Below, in pieces: positions 34,301-39,137 of a DNA stretch of 47,771 nt. Location: NCBI GenBank assembly GCA_031553755.1, contig JAVBKZ010000014.1, positions 1 to 47,771 of the forward strand. The letters are read 5' to 3'. Made by a program: the position numbers and the translations under genes. Within the stretch, counting starts at the first letter, position 1; every line of letters begins with the position of its first letter. This DNA comes from JAIRVZ01 sp031553755. GTDB taxonomy: Bacteria; Bacteroidota; Bacteroidia; Bacteroidales; Azobacteroidaceae. The notes beneath the pieces were generated by a model, which was not told the DNA's origin, searched no databases, and saw only the letters and a list, made by a program, of their open reading frames with translations.

Positions 34301-34995
34301 CCTCTCCCCTCGATGGTATGTGTGGCATAGGTTCGTTGGCAAGTTCGGTCTCGAATGGGTATTCATGGAATCCGCTTATTCTTTCCGCGGAATGGCTTAA
34401 GATTTATAATAAAACAATGAAAGCTGCGGAGGACGAGGGTGTTATCAGTCTTGCTTTTGCTTTGGAAGCTACTAAGGGAACGATGAAAACGGCTGGTGTT
34501 GATTTTAAAACTTTCCTTAATATGTACACAGCTATTGAGGATTGCGTAAAGCGTGGTGATTGGGACATGACTAATGCTCAATATTTCCTCAATGCTCCGG
34601 CATCTGTAAGAAAATCTTACGCCTCTAAGATAAGGGAAAATGAATCTATCTTGGAATACGCGGAACGAGTAGCGAGGGCTTATGATTCGGAACAGCAATT
34701 CGAGAGAGATAAAAAGAAATTGATTCGCAAAAAATTGTTTTCCGACAACGAAGGCATGATGACTGACTTTAACCGGGCTTATGAAAAAGCAAAGCTGTGG
34801 AAAAAATTAAAAAAGGAAGGCGACAAAGAATCGAAAAAATATAAGGAATTGAAAAAACAGTCTGAACTATTGCAAAATTTCCTTAAAGCTGTTGATAAAG
34901 CGACCAGAGAGACGGGTTCTGTAGGTGTTGATAAGGAGAGGATCGAAAGGATTAATAATGCCGTTACGGAGATAAACAACAAAGCCCCTGAGTAA
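22333..34995 (+). CDS. giant (4220-residue) phage polyvalent ejection protein
   Basis: One uninterrupted frame. Regions from N to C: Ala/Gly hydrophobic segment (about 415-455); SH3-like repeats (about 817-930); acidic coiled coils; inorganic-pyrophosphatase-like domain (about 1496-1635, KDGDHIDVFLGDNP); MuF C-terminal/BECR-nuclease-like domain (1755-1900); ART-like domain with KVYRAVPKGV and DWVTPSEDYA (about 1988-2123); zincin HEFAH (2160-2164); PBECR-type domain with LRHIYNDHYG (2345-2456); second zincin HEIQH (2649-2653); LPD3-like domain (about 2887-2980); coiled coil (3010-3380); and a long conserved C-terminal region (about 3413-4050). This is the make-up of polyvalent proteins, carried in virions and delivered with DNA to counter host defences and reshape the cell. 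Domain names come from motif reading. Confidence 0.82.
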   Translation: MAGLNKLYDNLIKSGKVSVDDIGTYEVFSDNLKREGNAKKLYKNLSGIFNANDIGDEHTFISQIQQSFQPQTFDAGNGITGRVDERGDTTYIHPDKSVSNEMPAKVNPQEKESGSQDISHPYMFDFKMPELKTPNLSVGGKKGVFDAAQMVSEKFMSDPNNVMRAQLDVFRQNPNAYKTSDEEHSKVNLSPAIRDYYEKNKKYVLKQGRYNRIIGDYEQIKEEDKEYNDELMRQLKDFSVNTEPGKNLTQAHEKFIGNLENEADSLLQQIEEIRNVSEKNSKEYADKHNISTWTLKGVNGRDDAILNKSANLLKNTKLLLSANRDGNGFWKGLHLTNEDLRELLILTESFYNDKVLNQIIDKYQENPSSLNKEENIILQAKYIADQIQAGVDPGSWYNIGTTTKESLPFMRDFILTGGVGSAASAGVKAGAKAITSNIAKSAAGLLAKELPNVAKWGGRAAGALTDLTVRPAVQTIFSPSSYAMAFKEMQGQAIDKDENGNLVFDNRKAFSLLSPMIENHGEVMGEVVLDKVFQKLHLPVPAFLRTKAAQRLSKTTGIQGPMAEYLEEKESDLINLFRGEQTIEGFLDPRQNLETFGSVAIMQIPFSAINGIGYNIGKLRDVQAKRAIREGYERTLENFNHLFGEDAPAALETLNSFVDKNTDSEIHSGLTSFIQSENFTDEQKRATIEYLTQYKAYSGINQVKEEQIQQAQQEANEVVSSNLNPKTNSLMTVKVAGQETALRVTDGTIVLNEEGAIDVELSDKEIYYEDADGKIQVAPIGNIEGIVENIPAEQAIQQASDILTAPINAEQENDEVRPYEIGESVRFSNGNTSLFGVVAGMNEDGSYAIQIETPNGIMQTSIEPRQIVNEDNLRGVEQGSMVEYRNDKGETLQGEVDDMFSLRNEGLIGIDGDVIPVQNIIGLVNQEQNNLTGNEGNPNQIVNESVDIQGENADVLPGGESKVSEVDTPQQAVPFVEQIPKDNKGTMLFENVPAETTLGAMNELFENEQEVRSVIEATIANNQKQLEKVSAFKPSGDIQKDITNKQKAKAEKDGIQKKIDYWSGVLSSIQPTKESVAQQLTGKTLNKNQPAKTNQGKVATIPKKTTPFQRRLNILEENVHTIHDRILFGIASGAYKFRWKDKGVSVGLAKELGLSGSENERRVRISLLSNEGYTPSTLAHLIWEETGGELNDNDIRDEIINVLSSISSRKQALEKLEQNLNMSESEYLKQQEATSEYEKELREQENVLILESTDQFNEESALSFEEEALSLGATLKELKGLYTSFDFIDLIEQLKDGRRGQTGNERGNQGEAEIDNGKRSSTERTQRTIGERNEPGDDTRDSDPNPDSGRDRINLSPEERHVVDEITTEISAEITAAEKELIAQQKELSSAKKRPSKAQAKTQGDLFGNEQQSTLFDVPADLSKENVVDNILIPIQEKISAAQAELNNLINNREVRIQKKLNDYRNQGDILTEIAKAEAEVNTSPTEAQKEAGNYKKGHVTIQGFDISIEQSKGSVRSGVDENGKKWSQKMKNTYGYIRKTESKDGDHIDVFLGDNPNSDKVFVVDQINPNTGEFDEHKVMMGFETLEKAKAAYLSNYEKGWTGFGNITETTVDDFKKWSGTETRKVKPFNEYKRNQPVIADVRVGSNAFLLSSDYVENKINQYTKDNNLDLDDFEGTPEWERLYNQYQKEYPKYLKGVVSRYDEASSSEKTKINEELEANGLTIDDVRNYDGKNILFQSEQTPERINQQFNDELQQQIDGKLPKGHVYQLGTPSEVLQSAGIPNLPIELAASRLGNKSMQENHPFDLSEVKNLPQAIQNPLAVFRSATHIGSYVIMTEIEHKGKNYVVAIETDVPRGRIDVNSIRSIHYRSSNAHMANWITEGLLEWVDKEKMLGKYIKQQYNSADVNISSEQLGWISKQRYNSAEVRNLFNHATKIIQNFENPAVSDKQISSEKFKPTSKSNFNKLIQRLMATRLAKEVVTDAKRVRERFEEITDKRFQFEYRGVHRAPGKDGSNSMDNLSGVYGEDLYTARGLRMYGDESSRSDRQSYAAIRQAQGMPEMDVKVYRAVPKGVSEINTGDWVTPSEDYAHRHGEENMKGEYDVIEMTVKAGQLFNEGNLAEWGVQFLSTPTGDVYGWVESDGTVYLDETKMNVNTPIHEFAHLWQSFIEKNNPELYKKGYELVKNSLYMDKVRNNPAYANLSEKQQVDEAMAMVIGDRGEAVVQSKNILSIAHLKTWLNEVWNWIGSKLGIRGLSSQQIQDLTLDQFTEGAVADLMSGELVENGQWTVDSDVKSLIADLFEQVKNNLIPKKSVSIGKLTEKGKEYLSKISGLDFREYTDFMLNPSDLRHIYNDHYGENEKDKGNNIPLTDEDIKSILDVVSTPDRIIFLGKDPKTNTNKFTFLKKNQTGIYRLVEVYGEKGGKLTAKSFLNSRKDIDKITEELNSLFSTSETHFDLLGQRIVELSSSENKDTDNSEEIQDKFQFIGEIGATNLDKAEEATIRIDNLRVAREMESAEKNEKSIKLATGWERGADGKWRYETEDVIIGWNTSNDEEFRLTGEDKLFNLSIENRRKSVKLHELVKEGKNNELFISYPELLKVNVRIGNSTGGAHWADGRKEIVFNQKYYNGDTFSSNSKIWDDIRDILGHEIQHAIQDIEGFARGGNPGMFSEIDNTNEIKKIGKQIKEVLKENPEYASLYRKSNELGLKENRTEKETEQWYAFLDEMEEKYPEINDKVFELRDKQFRLEENGLIITPIEQYKRLAGEVESRNVQSRMNLTPEQRRHSLARETEDVAREDQIFLKKYSGRRNSEFNLHNDQITVNGKEVNPVDTPKHDFKNFSEARKWAKENITGTYKNTDTGEDISISGKAIDKYLSMKAVSKSVDMDAHLSALKQLPKIIETSVLKESHLDRNNDTNIKEIQRFIAFVRYEGKEYPVKLTVKAIKNEGNKAYSYEVMEIKSSDGTLEDHIPKADFLPRTSELSENESHNKDTSSLSKSQGNEGNNEVRFQSVGDIENEVPKINEGEGILDYAKRVSDWWKTKSDDFKNITKELSKSNLEIIRLKVKKEAIEKELKDKIQKAKDSESEKVNVIKDVSEKIENYIRDNMSEEIANEMGLRDFQRLVSKLHNPESKKDLDAAFRAIDKTINGIQNRKYSKVLDKLLKMKVLDKNNKGVSIAKNVDNETRESMEYINANKNLSEKEIDDRLKDIQERFDTGKETAHDIQMYSNLELIRLLSDINTIKNNISQINSEIDGEYKTDAVKPLIEEQDSEKEKRNILQAEINELTERLKTETDNPAINSINQKITSLKNEIENYNKNVRRIGREIGGKLNHSHIEALENEAIEYNRHLIDAYKIAVGEFHLFLETGKSKLRDFKTKEIERRREIGKETIEAVKSKPILEQGEEKNRSMKEKFKHWLDDSALRNVIMSPLGNLNFMLKYIDKNHPMGEGKLYKRFLKSKDGVFQAGENYYQGLKEFQKEVVDKSEEIFGMKFDRIIKDSKKTAGVIEYLNSEGETIRKDMSYGELLYIYMVSKMGDGKAKLGKMGIDEIKISKIEAELEQKYVDLSNWIQGEFLPQKRDKYDITHKKIFGASMAKRDNYFPLQYSQKSQREEIDTGEISYGMPSTMTGNIINRVRNNRPLDLTANAFDVLMEHGQKMEEWNAYARLRKDFNGLLSNLYVKNLVEANDPKAHKVLVGAARVAVRSYSEKTLDTDKLVSKLNRMVAGGAISWRVNTAIKQILSYPAFFEYSNNYKYYGHLLKNTNPIIAWKNFNWAKENLPGFAERWESGNFGNEKLSEKSFKVLDTFTDWGMFPNRFIDAMTVVAGSKSIYDFAKSKYEKQGYTQEEADNMAKFEAAVSYNETQQSARPEFLAPIQKSGTWLNRSLSTFQNNNFSYLRKLSESIYEISRDKEPQIAQLAKEYEREGMSVEDAKERAEKEVTSGKIKAYKNVLLFGVFMGTVWKLAEKMIFGLWDDDEEKKKDIISAIATSPLDGMCGIGSLASSVSNGYSWNPLILSAEWLKIYNKTMKAAEDEGVISLAFALEATKGTMKTAGVDFKTFLNMYTAIEDCVKRGDWDMTNAQYFLNAPASVRKSYASKIRENESILEYAERVARAYDSEQQFERDKKKLIRKKLFSDNEGMMTDFNRAYEKAKLWKKLKKEGDKESKKYKELKKQSELLQNFLKAVDKATRETGSVGVDKERIERINNAVTEINNKAPE
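28031..28117. repeat. two 27-bp repeats with internal palindrome inside the giant gene
   Basis: Copies at 28031-28057 and 28091-28117 differ at two positions. The second contains CAGCGG-TACAATT-CCGCTG, a 6-bp inverted repeat. Both are in frame and encode Q-x-Y-N-S-A-D/E-V. They lie at the end of the MuF/BECR-like domain and look like a mobile palindromic repeat that has entered coding DNA and been duplicated. Confidence 0.6.
29188..29208. repeat. 7-bp unit repeated three times inside the giant gene
   Basis: GGACAGT is repeated in tandem three times. Being 7 bp, the unit changes reading frame at each copy, so the in-frame product is a linker (GQWTVDSD) between the zincin and PBECR domains. 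It resembles the GACAAGT/GACGAGT repeats in the intergenic gaps of the head region. Confidence 0.55.
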
Positions 34996-35003
34996 GGGGC
35001 TTT
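34981..35003. terminator. bidirectional terminator at the end of the ejection operon
   Basis: AAAGCCCCT-GAGTA-AGGGGCTTT, a perfect 9-bp stem overlapping the stop codon of the giant gene. It lies between convergent genes (giant gene plus, LexA-C-like gene minus) and ends in T runs in both directions. Confidence 0.85.
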
Positions 35004-35011
35004 GAGGATAG

Positions 35012-35542
35012 TCATACGTTCAAAGCTATTCGTTCGTTACTATAAAAATCTTTAGCCATGCTGATTCCTTTTTGCAGGCGGAATTCGGCACAGAGATGCC
35101 CTTTATGTTCTTCCATCAGGAACTCACGCCAAATCTTTTCTACGGCGGATAAATATGGATTCTTGCGGCATATTTTAATTTCCCTGCTTGCGGGTGTGAT
35201 TGAAACTAACGAGAAAAATGCTTCGATTGTGCTGGATTGAACTATGAATTCTTTCATCGGATTATACATACGGATGATTAGGGCTTCATTTTTCTTGTCA
35301 ATCCCGACAAGGTGTTTTATATGCAGGATATCAACGCCTTGCTGTTTGATGGCTATAATCTCGTTCATGTGATTGATTACGTTTTCGAGGGTAAATTCTT
35401 CGTGTTTCAGGCGCACCTGGTCTCCATCCCTTATCAATACCGGGCTTATAGAACTGTCAAGGCATGAGCCTGTAATTTTATGGGATGTGATGGTTCCGTG
35501 TTCAGGAAGAATTACACACATTGCTGTATTTTGAGTTTTCAT
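35012..35542 (-). CDS. LexA/S24 C-terminal-like protein lacking a DNA-binding domain
   Basis: A 176-residue protein. The first 90 residues follow the S24 peptidase-like fold: GSCLDSSISPVLIRDGD (25-41) corresponds to the G-x-S-M-x-P...DGD signature with S31 in the nucleophile place, and K76 in LHIKHLVGID aligns with the general-base Lys. Compare MIKHLLI in this phage's repressor. There is no HTH domain. The remaining 80 residues are helical and unassigned. It is the second gene of the antirepressor operon (9 bp after the antirepressor stop). A fold without an HTH could pair with the repressor C-terminal domain and titrate it; this is an inference. Confidence 0.6.
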   Translation of the reverse strand: MKTQNTAMCVILPEHGTITSHKITGSCLDSSISPVLIRDGDQVRLKHEEFTLENVINHMNEIIAIKQQGVDILHIKHLVGIDKKNEALIIRMYNPMKEFIVQSSTIEAFFSLVSITPASREIKICRKNPYLSAVEKIWREFLMEEHKGHLCAEFRLQKGISMAKDFYSNERIALNV

Positions 35543-35552
35543 ATTGTTTAGT

Positions 35553-36275
35553 TTAGTGGTTATTAAATAATGAATGCAGGAATTGGCGGCCTTTTTCTGT
35601 CCAAACGGTAATTGAGTTTGTACCTTGTGTTCCGTTGCTATGGGTAAATGTTGTTACGCGGGGTTTTGTGTAGCCTTGACCTGTGTAGTCGGCAGTTAAT
35701 AACCATTGCCCCGATTGCTTGAACATTACCCTTTTTACTTTCAGTTTCTCGTGCAGTTGTTCGGCATGGCGCAATTCCAATTCTTTAGCCATTTGCGTGC
35801 TTGTGTATGTGTTTTTGCTTTGCAGAACCTCATCGAAGTACTCGACTTTGGGAGCCGCTTGCTTCAATTCCTTTTGCTGTAGCTCAATTTGCTCCGCTTG
35901 ACGAGCTGCAAGCATTAACGCCTCGGAGAATGAAGAGGGAATAGCATTCTGTTGGGATTTGAGCTTTTGCTCCATTCGGTTAAACGCTTCTATGAATTCC
36001 AATTTGAAATTCAAAGCATCTTTACCGGTAAAGCCCATAACAAGCAAAGAAAAGCCGTCACGGTTCATAATGTACATGGGATTTGATTTTCCGCTTTCAT
36101 CGGTGTAATTGCTTAAAACAAAGTACTCACCACAATTTTGTGGTGAGTCTTCAAGTAACCTTTTTACCGAACGAATTACCGCATCATGTCTCTTGTTAAA
36201 TTTTTCTGCAACCAAAAGACTATTGGTTACAAGCTGGCCGTTGGTTTGTTCGACCAGATTTTCGGAATTAAGCAT
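35553..36275 (-). CDS. phage antirepressor (Rha domain plus KilA-C/ANT domain)
   Basis: A 240-residue two-domain regulator. The N-terminal Rha domain (about 10-105) shows LVTNSLLVAEKFNKRHDAVIRSV, YFVLSNYTDESGKSNPMYIMNRDGFSLLVMGFTGKDALNFKLEFIEAFN. The C-terminal KilA-C/ANT domain (about 135-238) shows KVEYFDEVL, then TSTQMAKELEL and GQWLLTADYTGQGY...WTEKGRQFL. Proteins of this type counteract repressors or switch development. It is preceded on the minus strand by about 245 bp of leader containing a possible attenuator and a multi-branched RNA fold. It is transcribed against the structural genes, so it is an independently controlled switch. Confidence 0.93.
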   Translation of the reverse strand: MLNSENLVEQTNGQLVTNSLLVAEKFNKRHDAVIRSVKRLLEDSPQNCGEYFVLSNYTDESGKSNPMYIMNRDGFSLLVMGFTGKDALNFKLEFIEAFNRMEQKLKSQQNAIPSSFSEALMLAARQAEQIELQQKELKQAAPKVEYFDEVLQSKNTYTSTQMAKELELRHAEQLHEKLKVKRVMFKQSGQWLLTADYTGQGYTKPRVTTFTHSNGTQGTNSITVWTEKGRQFLHSLFNNH

Positions 36276-36298
36276 AATTCTAAAATTTTAAAATAAAA

Positions 36299-36380
36299 GT
36301 AACGTGCCTGACCTGCTGCTTAATTCCTTATTAGGGTAATTTTCGGGCGCATTAACGCTCCGAACAGGGGTACACGTTAC
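36299..36380 (-). ncRNA. structured RNA element in the antirepressor leader
   Basis: Long-range pairing closes the element: GTAACGTG (36299-36306) with CACGTTAC (36373-36380), then CCTG (36307-36310) with CAGG (36365-36368) after a 4-base bulge. Inside, TTCGG/CCGAA (36342-36346, 36360-36364) plus GCG/CGC (36347-36349, 36356-36358) form a hairpin, and AATTCC...GGGTAATT forms a second arm. The result is a three-way-junction-like fold ending 24 bases before the antirepressor ATG. It could be a riboswitch-like or protein-binding leader, or an sRNA. Confidence 0.5.
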
Positions 36381-36470
36381 CAATTTCTTTGATAATCACT
36401 TTCAGGATTTGATTATGTTCTAAATTTCTTTTTTTTACGAGCAAACAACAATAAAGAAATAAAAGGACAT

Positions 36471-36506
36471 AAAAAAAGCCCACAATAAAAGTTGGGCATC
36501 CTGCCC
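36471..36506 (-). terminator. intrinsic terminator/possible attenuator upstream of the antirepressor
   Basis: On the minus strand GGGC-AGGAT-GCCC (36506-36494) is followed by GCCCAAC-loop-GTGGGC (36497-36478) and T7 (36477-36471). The GCCC segment is shared, so the first hairpin and the terminator hairpin are mutually exclusive, as in an attenuator. It begins about 13 bases after the predicted start site of the minus promoter at 36526-36556. With no minus-strand gene to its right to end, premature termination is the simplest use. Confidence 0.6.
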
Positions 36507-36525
36507 TAATATGAATTAAGCACTA

Positions 36526-36556
36526 CAAAAATAGTAAAATATTTTGGAATTGCAAA
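36526..36556 (-). promoter_or_regulatory. leftward promoter for the antirepressor leader
   Basis: On the minus strand: TTTG (36556-36553), 19 bases, TATTTTTG (36533-36526), fitting the Bacteroidetes -33/-7 consensus. It overlaps the opposing rightward promoter at 36543-36574, so the two may interfere with each other. Confidence 0.65.
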
Positions 36557-36574
36557 AAAGATTAAATATTTTTG
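36543..36574 (+). promoter_or_regulatory. rightward promoter for the accessory membrane/secreted genes
   Basis: TTTG (36543-36546), 20 bases, TATTTTTG (36567-36574), 20 bp before the ATG at 36595. It matches the Bacteroidetes consensus and overlaps the divergent antirepressor promoter. Confidence 0.65.
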
Positions 36575-36594
36575 TGTACTCAATTTTTAAAGTT

Positions 36595-36777
36595 ATGAAA
36601 AAATACAAAAAACATTTAATAGCATCTTTAATATGTGTACTAATCTATGCTGCATTTATTACCATATTAGCACTTTCCAAATCAGAAATTTCTTCTTTTC
36701 CTTTTTTTATTATGCTCGGAATTTGTGTGTTAATATGGAAAACAATTGTTAATAGTGGTAAAGAAAAAAATCCTTAA
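36595..36777 (+). CDS. small two-TM membrane protein
   Basis: The ATG start (MKKYKKHLIASLIC) is chosen over an upstream TTG that lies inside the promoter. The 60-residue protein has two membrane segments (about 7-28 and 34-51) and a basic C-terminus. No family recognised. It is the first gene of a rightward accessory unit with two exported proteins; base composition is more AT-rich than the flanking structural genes. The whole unit looks like lysogenic-conversion cargo expressed from its own vegetative promoter. Confidence 0.6.
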   Translation: MKKYKKHLIASLICVLIYAAFITILALSKSEISSFPFFIMLGICVLIWKTIVNSGKEKNP

Positions 36778-36826
36778 CTTTTAAATACTAATAAATCGCG
36801 ATTTTCAATAAAAAAAACAATATCTG

Positions 36827-37888
36827 ATGAGAATATATTTTATTTTACTCTGCCTTGCTTCTTCTTTATTGTGTTTCAGTCAGGATAAAGGGTTGGATAT
36901 TAACTTTTTCGAGAAAAAAGGGGCTGATTTTGAGGAAATATTATCAATAAAAAACACTACCGGGCACACCGTAAATGGAGTTAAAATAAGAATAGTATAC
37001 AAGTTACTCGATGGAGAAACAATAGATTATAAGGATTATGTATTTAAAGATGCTATTTCTAATGGTTTGTCAAAAAAATATACCGTAAGGAGTTTTGACC
37101 AAAATCAACAATTTTCATACAGCAAAGGGAGTGATTATTCTAAGAAATTTTACACTTTGTTTGATATTGAATACTCGATTAAGGAAATCGGTTCAAACTC
37201 AAACAAGCAATACTCTTCTAACGATCAATCCGCTCCTCACAATCAAACGCCGACTACAACAAAGCCTTCTTCTGCTCAACAAAGTAAGGGGTACGCATAT
37301 TATGGGGAAACAAAAATTTCTTTGCCAAAAATAGCCGGAATGACCGAATGTTATTCTAATTCAAAGATAAAACAAAAATACAATTATGTATTTAATGATA
37401 AAAATACAATTTATTTAGCCTTTTACTTACCCAATGAAATTTATCAATGGATAGATATTATAGACGAGATTACTTTTGATGGATATTTTTTCATATATGG
37501 ACAAGAAAATATGAAAAACACAAAAGGCAACGTTGATGATTTGGACAAAATGGCTAAAATAATGGAAAAATCTCTTTTGGAGGAGTGGGATTTAGACGAA
37601 ATAACAATCAAAGATAAACCAATAAATACAGGGAAGCCTATACTGCTTGACAGCTATTCTCCCAGTAAAAAAGCGAGATCTTTTGTGACATTGACATATT
37701 TAAACGCCGGTGATGCAGAGCATATTAACCTTACTATTCTGAATCTTATAATAATAAAAGGGAAATTAATAACACTTACTTACTGTAAAGATTATTCAGG
37801 AGAAGATTCTATTGATAAAGCCAAATCTAAAAACGATTATTCAGTATTGCGGCTTTTGGACGAAAATGTAGATTTGAAAAAGCAATAA
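36827..37888 (+). CDS. secreted protein of unknown function
   Basis: A 353-residue protein with a signal peptide (MRIYFILLCLASSLLCFS, cleavage near residue 18). Residues about 20-120 look like an immunoglobulin-like/FxLYD-type beta domain (SIKNTTGHTVNGVKIRIVYKLLDGETIDYKDYV). A Ser/Thr/Gln/Pro linker (about 125-150) leads to a C-terminal domain with a strand pattern (KAGMTECYSN...ITYCKDYSG). Not recognisable as a virion protein. It lies in a unit with a lipoprotein, so the pair probably acts at the cell envelope of the lysogen, for example altering phage adsorption or host fitness; this is inference. Confidence 0.65.
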   Translation: MRIYFILLCLASSLLCFSQDKGLDINFFEKKGADFEEILSIKNTTGHTVNGVKIRIVYKLLDGETIDYKDYVFKDAISNGLSKKYTVRSFDQNQQFSYSKGSDYSKKFYTLFDIEYSIKEIGSNSNKQYSSNDQSAPHNQTPTTTKPSSAQQSKGYAYYGETKISLPKIAGMTECYSNSKIKQKYNYVFNDKNTIYLAFYLPNEIYQWIDIIDEITFDGYFFIYGQENMKNTKGNVDDLDKMAKIMEKSLLEEWDLDEITIKDKPINTGKPILLDSYSPSKKARSFVTLTYLNAGDAEHINLTILNLIIIKGKLITLTYCKDYSGEDSIDKAKSKNDYSVLRLLDENVDLKKQ

Positions 37889-37900
37889 CCTTTTCAAGTT

Positions 37901-38569
37901 ATGAATATTATGAAAAATATACTACTACTATCGTATTTAATGATATTATTTTCTTGTTCTTATTCGAAAAATAAAGAAGATAATTTTCAAACTACAAATG
38001 CTGTAAATAACAACATAGATAATTTGCCGGATGAAATATATCCCCAATATGAAGGTAATCTTTTCGGAGAGAATATTCCTGACTTTTTTTGCCAAGTTGT
38101 GGAAACTCCGCAAAAGAATATATTTGTGAATCTTAAATCCGTACAGAGAAAAGAAGACAACGCGGTTGAATTTTGGGCGCTAATAATAAACAATACCAAA
38201 CAATATAAAATTGACTATGTAAAAAATACGATAAAAAACATGGACTTCAGGGGAGGTAAAACTTTTTCGTTAAATTACAGTAATTATAGTCATTCGTTGA
38301 ATTATTATTGTATAAAATGTGACTCGAACAAGTTTAAAATAAGTTCAACTGTGGATTATAATATGGATGGAAGTATTATCATTCGCAATGATTTCAAAGA
38401 AAGTGAAAGTGATTGGGTTCCTATTGCAACTGAAACAATCGCGGATGTAATTAAATTCAATGTTTGCCAAAAATCAAAACTCAAATCAAATAATAAAATA
38501 CACTACTTGTATTTAGAGGAGATCCCTCCTTTCTTGGATAAAAACCCTAATGCGGAGTTAATAGAATAA
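37901..38569 (+). CDS. lipoprotein of unknown function
   Basis: A 222-residue protein with a lipoprotein signal: hydrophobic MKNILLLSYLMILFSC with the lipobox Cys at residue 19 counted from the first Met. A second Met (37910) could be the true start. The mature part is Asn/Asp/Lys-rich with beta-strand character, and no known domain is visible. It follows the secreted-protein gene by 12 bp and ends 97 bp before a strong terminator, so it is the last gene of the accessory unit. Likely anchored in the outer or inner membrane. Confidence 0.65.
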   Translation: MNIMKNILLLSYLMILFSCSYSKNKEDNFQTTNAVNNNIDNLPDEIYPQYEGNLFGENIPDFFCQVVETPQKNIFVNLKSVQRKEDNAVEFWALIINNTKQYKIDYVKNTIKNMDFRGGKTFSLNYSNYSHSLNYYCIKCDSNKFKISSTVDYNMDGSIIIRNDFKESESDWVPIATETIADVIKFNVCQKSKLKSNNKIHYLYLEEIPPFLDKNPNAELIE

Positions 38570-38602
38570 TTCCAAACTCTTCTTCCTTTTACAACTATAT
38601 AA

Positions 38603-38659
38603 CAAAAAGAAGCCGAAAAGATTATTTCGGATTTGAAGATGGAGGTGGTGGGGGATTAG
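38603..38659 (+). pseudogene. possible remnant of a late-gene C-terminus
   Basis: Eighteen codons (QKEAEKIISDLKMEVVGD then stop) sit behind an in-frame stop codon and without a start. Codon choice (GAG, GTG, GGG) is like the structural genes rather than the AT-rich accessory genes around it. It may be the tail of a gene displaced when the accessory unit arrived. It is very short, so chance is possible. Confidence 0.25.
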
Positions 38660-38665
38660 AAAATA

Positions 38666-38696
38666 AATAGGGATGTTGAAATACGACATCCCTATT
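38666..38696 (+). terminator. terminator of the accessory unit
   Basis: AATAGGGATGT pairs perfectly over 11 bp with ACATCCCTATT (38686-38696) around a 9-base loop. It lies between the rightward accessory genes and the convergent minus-strand gene at 38724 and can act in both directions. T runs are short, so efficiency is uncertain. Confidence 0.65.
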
Positions 38697-38723
38697 TGGC
38701 TTAAACACTGTTTTATTGAAAAG

Positions 38724-39137
38724 TCATTTTTTTGTTAGACAAACTTTTTTTATGGTATTTAAATATCCTCGTGCTTTTTCCGCATCGTCTCTCTGATAGT
38801 TATAATTGTAATAACGTGCATTTTGAGACAATTCGTAAAGGCGTTGATACTCAAATTTTATCTCACTTAAACTTGAATCTACCCATCTTTTTTGAAATCC
38901 ATGCCGCCCTTCTCCATCATTCCTGAAATTATTGAATAATTCTTCAAAATCAGGATATGTATTTGTGTTACCTGATTTATCAGTGTGAGTATGGGGGATA
39001 ACCTTATGTCTGACGTAATGTAGTGAAGAATAGAATGCCGTCGTTATTATCCAATCTGCAAATTCGGCTTTTTGATTAAGAAAATTGCAAACTTTTTCGT
39101 TGTGTTGGGCATGATTAAGATTCTTGCAATTTCCCAT
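38724..39137 (-). CDS. HEPN-like helical protein
   Basis: A 137-residue all-helical protein. The block FADWIITTAFYSSLHYVRHKVIPH (about 26-49) and the later YQRLYELSQNARYYNYNYQRDDAEKARGYL (about 97-126) follow the pattern of HEPN proteins of the type that pair with a small partner. There is a conserved aromatic/His helix and an ARY segment, and R43-x5-H49 resembles an R-x4-6-H RNase motif although its placement is early. Its start overlaps the upstream gene by 23 bp. HEPN proteins often act as RNase toxins in toxin-antitoxin or abortive-infection modules. Assignment is tentative. Confidence 0.5.
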   Translation of the reverse strand: MGNCKNLNHAQHNEKVCNFLNQKAEFADWIITTAFYSSLHYVRHKVIPHTHTDKSGNTNTYPDFEELFNNFRNDGEGRHGFQKRWVDSSLSEIKFEYQRLYELSQNARYYNYNYQRDDAEKARGYLNTIKKVCLTKK

